Shown: positions 55,977 to 64,000 of the stretch, piece by piece
Layout: every line of letters begins with the position of its first letter
Position numbering within the stretch: the stretch's first letter is position 1
NCBI GenBank assembly: GCA_021018815.1
Contig: JAITYX010000066.1
Span: 3,508,001 to 3,572,000 of the forward strand
DNA: 64,000 nt
Direction: 5' to 3'
DNA from: Talinum fruticosum
Lineage: Eukaryota > Streptophyta > Magnoliopsida > Caryophyllales > Talinaceae
The notes under the pieces: generated by a model
The model's database searches: none
What the model was told of the DNA's origin: nothing
Seen by the model: only the letters and a program-made list of their open reading frames with translations
Made by a program: the position numbers and the translations under genes

Positions 55977-57470
55977 CTTACCCATAAACACGAGAAGTAA
56001 TTAACCACATATAGTTCGATAAATACGTACTTACGCACAAATAATATGACATGAGCCTAAAATCCTTGTACAGAGATAGATGGTCCTAAACCCATTCAAT
56101 AATAATATGACCCTAGACCGTGTAGCAAAATCTTATCATACATTTGACAAAATTCCAACAAGCATTTCCCTTTATTCCTTTAAGTACAACATATGAAAAC
56201 AAAGTGGCTAATGTGTATATCCTTACTTAATTGTATGGTAACATAAGTCAACATATACACATCAAACCCATCGTCATCATAATTGCACCCGAAGAATGAG
56301 AGGGGAAATGAGCACTGTGATATCTTGTCAAATGTATGATAAAGATTATAATAGCCACACAACCTATTATCATATTATTCTCAAACTGTCCAACACGGAC
56401 AATTCAAAAACCCACACATACCAAACTAACATCCTAAGCGCTATACGCACATTTATGCACGTACTACGACCTAGGATAACTTGTTATGTACAAATTTTTG
56501 AACGGGTTCTCTAAACTTATGAAATGCATACGATAATTTAATGAAAATCAGATATTGGTAAGCAAAGTAACCATAATTACACACAATTAAGCATGTCATT
56601 TATCAAATTAAATGTGAGGAAGGAGAGCAAAAGTATCAAAAAAGATCACACATGATATTATTTTGAGGGACTACTCTTAGAGACTATTTGAGAGCTTTGC
56701 TTGAAGATGACAAGAGAGTATGAGGAAGAGAGAAGGTCTTTGCACCCTAAACTCTAATCATATTTTATACAATTTATATTTTCTCACTTTTGATCCTTAA
56801 ACCCTAAATCACAAATTTTCGTATTTCCTCAAACCCTAAACCATAAATATTTTTATTTTCTCCCTTTGGATACAAATGTATTTTTATTTACCATCCTTAG
56901 CTATTATTCTATTTTTCTATAATTAAATCCTAAACTACCTAAACCCATTTATCAAAATCTCAAACATTTCATGAATTTCCAACTTATTAAACTAAACAAA
57001 TGTTACCCACATTCTCAATATTCAACATTTCAACAAAGATTCAACATTTCAACAATCTCAAACATTACCTACATTTTCAACATTCACATAATTACTCCAA
57101 ATACATTCAATATTTAATTATATAAATCTTGTAAACAAATTAAAACGAAAAATAAGAAATGATAAAGATTCATACCGTAAGAACGAAGAAAACAATGACG
57201 AGAGTGAGTGAGAAGATTCACAGCGAAACACACACAACCACCGACGCAAATACTTTGTAAGAGAAGACATCTACAATAAATAAGAGAGACAAGAGGATAT
57301 AGTGAGTGAAACGAAACATTGAACAATAAGAGGACAACGATGAGGATAACTTAGAGGCGAGTATTACTCCGAGTAGATCTAGATCAAAGTAGTAGTGGAC
57401 GAGGGTGAACTGTGGAGCACGAGAAAACCGAGATTAAATAGCAAATGAAGTAGGCGTGGAAACAAGCAGG
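55977..57470. other. CACTA right internal region, no gene recognised
   Basis: AT-rich upstream region of the transposase gene; likely promoter or leader. 56750-56860 has 'ctaaaccctaa' type text and 56990-57110 has repeated 'attctcaa(t/c)attcaacat' motifs. No ORF of known family. Confidence 0.4.
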
Positions 57471-57474
57471 TATA

Positions 57475-57730
57475 TTCTGGGGTTTTTTAGATTGCATCCG
57501 ATAGACATATGACGACATTTCTTTCATAGAACCATTGTGATATGTGACATTTAATGACGGTTCTATTAAAGAACCGTCGTTAAATTTCTTCAAGCAATAC
57601 ATATGACGATGGTTCATACGAAAGAATCGTCGTCATATGTGTTAAACAATGTCGCTTGTTTACAAAAATGCCACCGCTCCATTTTTTCATGACGGTTTGT
57701 CCTTTTAACCTCGTTAAAGACCCGTTGTTA
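57475..57730. repeat. CACTA right subterminal repeats
   Basis: 'atatgacgacatttctttc', 'atgacggttct' with 'agaaccgtcgtt', and 'atatgacgatggttc' with 'gaatcgtcgtcatatg' are arranged as inverted pairs, matching the left subterminal array in motif. Confidence 0.8.
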
Positions 57731-57764
57731 AAAGTGATTTTTGTAGTAGTGTAACACATATTTG

Positions 57765-58180
57765 CTATTTAATTAGCACTATAGGTGCATGTGGAATACT
57801 TATATACTTATTTACTTAAATTAGCATAGTGGCCAATGGGTAAATGTTAATATATATATATATATATATATAACATGCTCTGGGACCTTTCTATAATCTA
57901 GTGCATTTTGATATGCATAATCTAAGTGTTACTTAAGCTGAAAGAGCTCCCTCCATAGTCGTCACTCTACAAAAGTTGCAAAATAAATTATTCTTATTGC
58001 TTTCATCTTACTTTCCATACTTCCTTCCGTAGTCTAAAATTCAAGATGATATCGAACCCAGATACATCCTCCATTTAATTAGCACCGTATATACATGTTT
58101 AATACTTATTTACTTAAATTAGCATAGTTGCCAATGGATATATATATATATATATATATTGGCTAATGGTTATATGCTAG
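57765..58180 (-). pseudogene. Second hAT BED-domain segment, in a tandem duplication
   Basis: 57873-58075 matches 37455-37670 closely ('aacatgctctggga', 'gtgcattttgatatgcata', 'gcaaaataaattatt', 'agatacatcctccat'). It encodes the same BED-zinc-finger part on the minus strand. In addition, 57769-57850 and 58070-58150 share 'tttaattagcac(t/c)' and 'acttatttacttaaattagc' before a (TA)n, so the segment was tandemly duplicated and the CACTA element landed in one copy. Confidence 0.75.
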
Positions 58181-60213
58181 AGAGAGAGAGAGATTTTGCT
58201 CTCGAAAAAGAAAAATAAAACATTCGGACAGATAACTCAAGAAGAATAAAAGAAAGACACAAAAAAATCAAAAAGATAATAACAACTCTTAAAATCTAGA
58301 GATGAATAAGGAGGGACAAGAAAAACGGAGATCTAGAGCAGGATGTAGAGGAGAAAGAAGAAATAAAGCATACCTTGTTGAGGAGCACTACTTAACAGCT
58401 AGGGTTTTGATTCGAGTAGCAGACAAGGGTCAATTTGCTAAGAAGCACCAAAATTCTCACTGGAGGGGAGGAGATGAGGAAGAAGAATAATAAATGTGGT
58501 ATTTCTTGTTGAGGAGTATTTTTGGCCTAGGGTTTATGGTTTTCTACTTCTCCACTTCACCCGAAGACAGCGTTTCCCTTTCTTGAAACACATAAAAGGT
58601 CATTTTCTTTTTTATTTAAACCTAAACAATCAGTCAATTAAAACTCCAGAAAGTTGCACCCTGCTCACTTTGCCATGGTCAAAACTGCCGCCTATAGGCA
58701 CATGCTAGTATGGGCTTTTAAGATAAGGCTTTCCTAACCCTGTTTTAAACACAGGGGTTGCCTCCTTTGCTTAGTTGCGCCTAGGAATGCCTTGGGCATA
58801 CTTTTTGAACACAAGGTCATCTTGGCATAACATAAAGAGATGCCTACATAATTTATCTTTGATAGTTGTGATCTTTTTTAATTTTTTAAATTTAAGAAAT
58901 ACTAACCTTATTATCTCTTTTATGATATGATACAACTTAAGAGGATCCAACTACTGCTACTAAGCTAATTGGGAGAACTGTTTCACTTAGATGTTAATAT
59001 GAAATGCCACATGCTACACCTTTCAGTCAGTAATCATCCAATTTTCAACTAATTAGGAGAATTGCACCATTTATATCTAAGTTGAAGGTGCCCATGCCTC
59101 TTTAATTTAAACATTAAGCAGTTTAACAATCATTCACATATACTTTTTACTCTATTTTACTATAAGTCATTATATCTTTAAAAGTTTCAATTTTTCCTAC
59201 CAGTTCACCTACTATTATTGATATGCCACACCTCTCCCTCACCAATCATCTAGTTGTCAACTTTCATCTTTCACCTTCCATTACATGTGAAGAGCGAACA
59301 TCTACCACTATCTTTTTCTCATCTTGTAATTGAGCCATCAACCTTATTCAACCAAGAAATTTAAAGCTAAAGTCGTAATTCCTAATACTACTTAATTATA
59401 CAACTCCTATAATATCATTGAATACACATCCCAAGTTTTTTTTTTTTTTTTTTTTTGATTCCCTTTCTTATGTCTAGGCTCCCTTTTGCTTTGCATACAC
59501 AAATAAGTTCATGCTAGATTTATATCATGCGTGGAATTTTGCTGCGAGATCTGGTTGTATGTAGTTTTCTTTTGAGTTCTTTAATTGCAAATGAGTATTG
59601 TGTAAGATTGTTATCTTCTTGGCATTAAATTTGACATATTTATAATATTCTAAATATTCTTATCACTTTTACTTTCAATTTTGAACTATATATGAAAATG
59701 ATTGCAAATACATACTCAATTAAAATTACATGAAGAAAATCGTCCATTTTACTTCATAATATATAATACTTAAAACATTATAAAATTTAACTTGTCTCAA
59801 CATTTTCAATACAATTTAAAACTTTTGCAAATTGTTCGAAAAAATAAAAAATACACCAATTGTCCACCCCCAGTTACCTATATAGCTACCATTGAATCCC
59901 TTTTCCTTTCCCCTATTCTAAACCCAAACAACAACATATTAATCCTCTCCCAATCACCCACAGGCATAACTCTTGCTTACAAATTCTAGGCATATCTTTT
60001 ATGCTTTCTTATCTCTTCCTTGTTTCAGCTTCTCGAATTTTTAAACTTTTCTACTTAAACAATTCATTTTTCATAATCAAAGTCGTTGATCAAACTCTAT
60101 AGAAAGAGAGTCTCAATACATTCGAAATGCTTACAAATTCTAGGCATTTCAAACCTCTTATACCTTGTAAATAACTTCATAGGGTTTCACTTTGTCATAC
60201 TTGTAAGAATCAT
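58181..60213. other. Intergenic, nothing firmly recognised
   Basis: 58680-58840 contains 'ttgcctcctttgcttagttg' and 'gcgcctagg' text that resembles plant hAT subterminal sequence; a similar 'gaggcatgagctctgaggca' region at 34040-34110 lies on the other side of the hAT gene. Both could mark the hAT ends, but no TIR or target duplication was found. 59437-59456 is a poly-T run. Confidence 0.35.
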
Positions 60214-60220
60214 GTTAATA

Positions 60221-60555
60221 AGAAAAATTACATATGGGTCCATTGTGGTGCGGTAAAATAATTTATGGAAGCCATAATTTTGGATAAATAGTTATGGAAC
60301 ATATGAGGTTTGGTTTATAAGGGGCCAATTTCGAGGACAAACTTTATTTTTTGACTAATTTTTTATCGAAAACCGACATCGCAACCGAATTTACAACTCG
60401 CCGGATCATTTTTTTCACCTGCAAAAGTTTGTCCCTAGAATTGGTTCCTCATAATATTTAACGAAACCTCATATGTTCCACAATTATTTATCTATAATTG
60501 TGGGTTTCATAAATTATTATAGCAAATTACGATGGACTCATATATAATTTTTTCT
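60221..60555. mobile_element. MITE with long (about 120 bp) inverted repeats
   Basis: The left arm starts 'agaaaaattacatatgggtc'. The right arm read on the opposite strand starts 'agaaaaaattatatatgagt'. The arms stay alignable through 'aataatttatg', 'gataaata' and 'tggaacatatgaggttt'. 'ttaata' flanks both ends (60215-60220 and 60557-60562), a possible target duplication. Non-coding. Confidence 0.75.
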
Positions 60556-60564
60556 ATTAATAAA

Positions 60565-60567
<3 letters not shown>

Positions 60568-60599
<32 letters not shown>
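60568..60599. repeat. (TA)n microsatellite
   Basis: About 32 bp of TA, directly left of the next element. Confidence 0.9.
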
Positions 60600-60603
<4 letters not shown>

Positions 60604-61479
60604 GAGTGAGCATGAATTTGTTCAGTTCGATTCAGGGAGTTTTGGTTTGATTAACTGGATTTTTCGATTCGGAAAAATGTGAACAGGAACCGTAAGCGGA
60701 TAAACCGGTTAACCGGATATCGGTTAACCATACTTTTTGGTTTGAATCAATGGTTAACCAAAACCGTTGGATAAAATTTTTTAATTTTTTCAAAAAAAAT
60801 TCATAATTAACATGGAGGGGAGTAGTAGCCCATCAAATTCAACTTTTAAATTGGATGAAAATGTTTTAGGTTCTATTTTATGGGTTTTCAATAAAAAAAA
60901 TGTTTGATTGCAATAAAATTGTAATTTATTCAACTGATAATGTATTAAACAAGAGAAGAATTGAGGATTCAGAGGAGGAGTGGCAGCAAGTGTATGGCGA
61001 GACTACTGAGAGAGGAAAGAAAAGTGGGGAGATTGACAATGTGAAGAAGAAGCGGAGAGACGAGACATAGAGCACTAGAAGAAGCAAAATGTGAAGGAAA
61101 AAACAAAACCCATTTTCATTTGCATTCGACATCCAGGCCAAGGCCCAATGTCACTTGGCCCAGTGTGCACCCAAGTCATTGGTCCACTGCTTGTCTGCCT
61201 ATTGCTGCCCAGACCGGCCAGAGGCCCTCCCCAAGTAGGTAGCATGCACACAATGCACATATTTTAGCTTAATATTTCACAAAAAAATTTAAAAAATTAT
61301 TGGCTTTGTTCGATTGACCTCCGGTTTCAAAATCGTCAACCATAATTGGAACCGAATAAATCGGTTAACCGGATATCGATTGCAAGATTTTTAAATCAGC
61401 TCGGTTAACCAAAAAGTCGATTCGATTTTGTCGGTTTTACGTTAGGTTCAACGTTTTTTTTTTTTTTTTCTCACCCTAA
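60600..61479. mobile_element. hAT-like non-autonomous element with 'ggttaaccgg' subterminal repeats
   Basis: The ends are 'ttaggagtgag' (left) and, on the opposite strand, 'ttagggtgag' (right). Subterminal 'cggttaaccggatatcg' occurs near both ends (60700-60730 and 61360-61380), as do 'tcgattcgg' type motifs. (TA)n lies on both sides. The core (60930-61260) contains no recognised gene. Confidence 0.55.
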
Positions 61480-61487
61480 TATATATA

Positions 61488-61656
61488 TGTAACATATTTT
61501 GTTTAGGAGTCTTGTAATTGTGTCATAGTTTACTTCTATAATTGTCTCCTAGTTGACTTTTGTAAGTTGTATTCTAGTTTAACTATGTCTACCTTTTTCT
61601 AATATAAATAGACACCCAAACACCTCAAGTGAGGTAGGTTGCCTAATACTTATACA
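61488..61656 (+). repeat. 5' LTR of the plus-strand copia element
   Basis: Begins 'tgtaacatattttg' and ends 'cttataca' (TGTA...TACA). 'TATAAATA' at 61603-61610 is a good TATA box about 50 bp before the LTR end. Confidence 0.65.
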
Positions 61657-61659
61657 CGA

Positions 61660-61671
61660 TATCATAGCCAA
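61660..61671 (+). promoter_or_regulatory. Primer binding site of the plus-strand copia element
   Basis: 'tatcatagccaa' is close to the 'TATCAGAGCC' core complementary to initiator tRNA-Met, 3 bp after the LTR. Confidence 0.65.
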
Positions 61672-62069
61672 GAAAGAGAAACGCTAGTCCTCTTGTCTCT
61701 CCTTTGCTTGTCATGTAATCTAGCTTCCTGTAGTTTTCTTCGTGTTGCATGGCAAGGGTCTCTCACCACCTTCCACCCCTCCTCTTTCTCTTCCTGAAAT
61801 TCCTCCCCAACCCACGATTGCAACCACCGTACCACCATCACTTCCTTCCCTTATTTTTCCCCGACCCCGACTCCTTGCTCAATTCCGTTCGTAGACTCAC
61901 TTCAGAGCATTTCTATCCTAACTATTCCAACCGTCCATGACCCTCCGCTGCCCTTCTTGTCTGGAAGTTTCATAATGTCTTCGTCACCAACAGCTTTGCT
62001 TCCTGCACCTGATGCATCGTGGTCCCTGCCTGGTTCCCTACTCTTGCCTCTCCATCCAGGCTTGTTTGT

Positions 62070-62860
62070 GATCCATGTGAAGCACTATGTAACCACTATA
62101 CTTTCAAAAGTCGATGAATTTTTGCCATTGCGAACTAGTTCATCGCTTTCTTGGTTACCCTGTAGTTTCACGGCCTTTTTGATGGTTCATTCTCATGGCT
62201 CCAACCCTATACGTTTCTATCTGATGGCACTTAACTACCTAATCTGTCCTACAAGGAGTGGTTGTGACTAAACCAACTTTTTTGGCTTTTTGCGATAATA
62301 TCCCTATAATTACTCACCAAGGTACACAAAATTATCCAGTTCCATGCCATATAGGAGCGGTTAGCAACTCGGTTTAACCATGTTATCTTAGCTTGTGGTT
62401 TGGATCTCCGATGATAACTGACTAATTTGTCGAAAGAGGAGACTCAGAATACGGAAGAGTATCTCTGTGCCATCAAACGAATTACAAACTCTCTCGCGTC
62501 TATTCAATCCCCGGTTCTGGATATTGATCTTATTAAACTTACTCTCAGTGGTCTTGATCCGGACTCCTATCATTTTGCCACTGTTCTCACTTACGGGACC
62601 AGTGTCCTCAACTTCGATGATATGAGTGCGAAATTACTGCACTATGAATAACCCCTTAAGTTCGTTAAACAAAATGATTTAGCTCATGTCCAACATCCTA
62701 CTCTTATGGCATCATCTTCATCGTTTACCACCACCTGCAACACCAATAATCATGGCCAAAACAATAATAATTGGTGCAATAATCATCAGAATAATACCCA
62801 TCATAATGGAGGGAGAGAGAGGTCTTTTCATAACAATTCCAATGGAGCATGCCTATAGGT
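62070..62860 (+). pseudogene. Copia gag (UBN2 type)
   Basis: Plus-strand frames with stops. Upstream text near 62085-62160 ('HYVTTILSKVDEFLPLRT') matches the gag start. 62427-62651 is open and reads 'MSKEETQNTEEYLCAIKR', 'LASIQSPVLDIDLIKLTLS' and 'GLDPDSYHF' to 'LLHYE', the conserved UBN2 block. An Asn/His-rich stretch follows to about 62860. Gag forms the particle in which the RNA is copied. No zinc knuckle visible. Confidence 0.75.
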
Positions 62861-63250
62861 ACATGTGTAAGTAAGTCCAACATGTTATGTTTTGTTACTC
62901 ATGCTCAATCAACTTCTAACTCTTTATTTCTAGGTAAATTCTAGTTAATTGGGAATATTGGGGTCCAATCCCACTGATCTAGCTTGTCAAATTGGATTTG
63001 TATCCAGTCATTCTACCTTGCAGTGTCTCCGTTTTTGTTCTAGTACATGACCTACAATTGATTGTCTTAATCCCTCGTTTGTTACAATGACTGTTGGTGA
63101 TAGTCAAGAAACCTAGTATCCTAACTCCCTGGCTTCTCCTTATATAACTCCATTTGACGGTAATATAGTTTCTAAATCTCCTTACAACAGATTCATTAGA
63201 ATTCTAGTTGGGTTAGACACCAAAAAAAGTGTCGTTCCTTTTCTCTGTTT

Positions 63251-63464
63251 TTTATTTGTTGGCTCGATGATGAAATCTCGGGTCCTATTTGAGGATTTAG
63301 ATCACGAGTTGTGAAGAACCCCTAGCATCACATAAATAGCCTTTTGCCTTGGGTCGATCCAAAATCCCCATTTCTTTCGGACGATCCAAAACCAGGCCAA
63401 GCCTTCGAGAGATAACAGAGTCCAAGTATCGCGTACGGGAAATTCCAGGCTCGGAGCATCTGCG
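63251..63464. other. Short unrecognised spacer
   Basis: No gene or repeat recognised between the copia remnant and the next LTR. Confidence 0.4.
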
Positions 63465-64000
63465 TGAAGACTCGGACATTGCTCAACGCATTTCGAGTTG
63501 TATTAAGGAAATCAGGTATAACCATGTCGTACCTATAGAGTTTTGATTCCAAGGCATTCTCTCGTGTCTTAGAAACTTTTCCGAGTGATATGATTTATAT
63601 ACTCTAGATGTTACAGACTTTTACCTCGGATATTTCTTGCTTATCTTTGAGTGACTCGTAAAACCGATATGCGTATCTCACTCGGTTCCGAGTTCCTCAT
63701 TACTCGGATTTATCGCATATTGAATAGACTCAGTATTCGGATCCGACTTATGGTTATAAGTTCCATGTTACCATAGTCGGTATTTCTAGTCTGTTTCTTG
63801 CTTAGTCTATATCAAGTTACTTCACTTTGTTATTCATCATTTAACTTGATTCTTCACTTAGACTTAGTCGGATGGAATTTCGAGCTATATGGATATTAGA
63901 CTCGGAAAATTCCATTTCGGTTCGACTCGGATAATTAGTTGTTTAATTATCATAATTATTTGATTATCTCGTGTCTAATCGTGGACCAAAGTATTTTATA
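63465..64000 (+). repeat. LTR of the SIRE-like copia family, plus strand, cut by the window end
   Basis: Begins 'tgaagactcggac' like the minus-strand LTR at 42809. Its far part ('gtgtctaatcgtggaccaaa' then 'gtattttata', 63971-64000) is the reverse complement of 42225-42270 with few changes. So a second, diverged copy of this LTR family lies here. Solo LTR or part of a full element cannot be decided. Confidence 0.7.

Larger units (their letters stand above)
37724..57751 (-). mobile_element. CACTA (En/Spm) DNA transposon, 20 kb, with nested retroelements
   Basis: The left end begins 'cactactagaggaaccactt' at 37724. The right end, read on the other strand from 57751, begins 'cactactacaaaaatcactt'. 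The first eight bases match exactly and similarity continues ('cacttttaa'). The 3 bp 'taa' lies immediately outside both ends (37721-37723 and 57752-57754), a correct CACTA target duplication. Subterminal regions at both ends are packed with inverted 'gacggttct/agaaccgtc' motifs. A TNP2-type transposase gene is on the minus strand (52861-55976). About 13.4 kb of the length is a nested LTR element. Confidence 0.9.
61488..63250 (+). mobile_element. Ty1-copia 5' portion (LTR, PBS, gag), decayed
   Basis: An LTR of about 169 bp (61488-61656) is followed by a primer site and, about 400 bp on, gag. No pol domain was recognised downstream; 62940-63130 has fragments that might be the protease region ('NPTDLACQIGF'-like). 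The 3' LTR is not seen, so the element is truncated or broken. Confidence 0.65.

Overview
The window is repeat-rich, AT-rich nuclear DNA of a flowering plant. No host gene, rRNA or functional tRNA gene was recognised. Almost everything that can be named is a transposable element or an endogenous virus: Helitron, MITE, SINE, retroposed sequence, an endogenous pararetrovirus array, hAT, MULE, CACTA, Ty1-copia and a large LTR. The species cannot be named from the sequence.

Layout. 1-9160: a Helitron remnant, a duplicated 0.5 kb repeat around a MITE, a triplicated 235 bp repeat, two tRNA-derived SINE heads inside a tandem duplication, and a retroposed sequence with 22 bp target-site duplications. 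9162-27226: a 17.9 kb endogenous pararetrovirus (Caulimoviridae) array on the minus strand, with a long (TA)n microsatellite at each end. 27227-37720: decayed hAT and Mutator-like transposase genes with MITEs and microsatellites. 37724-57751: a 20 kb CACTA (En/Spm) element with TIRs and a TAA target duplication. Inside it lies a large LTR (39423-52860), and inside that a SIRE/Maximus-like copia element (41275-51633). 57752-64000: the rest of the interrupted hAT gene, two MITEs, a Ty1-copia 5' end with LTR, PBS and gag, and a plus-strand LTR related to the nested copia element.

The pararetrovirus array is the main interest. It has four nearly identical 643-645 bp quasi-terminal repeats (QTRs), each lying between a polypurine tract and a tRNA-iMet-type primer site, separating three units. 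Units A and B (period about 5673 bp, nearly identical) encode a movement protein, a WW-containing protein, a coiled-coil/aspartic-protease region, reverse transcriptase and RNase H, but no capsid or zinc knuckle. Unit C (5936 bp) shares the QTR, leader, movement protein and 3' small ORF almost base for base. It lacks reverse transcriptase and RNase H and instead carries a capsid-like region with a CCHC knuckle and an unrecognised ORF. Common ends with complementary unique blocks are what two genome components of one split-genome virus would look like, as reported for some florendoviruses. Insertion in (TA)n also fits florendovirus integration. No integrase was seen.

A caution applies to all broken frames. 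Aligned repeat copies within the window differ again and again at CTG/CAG sites (CTG in one copy, CTCG or CCG in another, in both directions). Many of these differences are one-base indels that shift frames. Part of the apparent decay may therefore be assembly or base-calling error.
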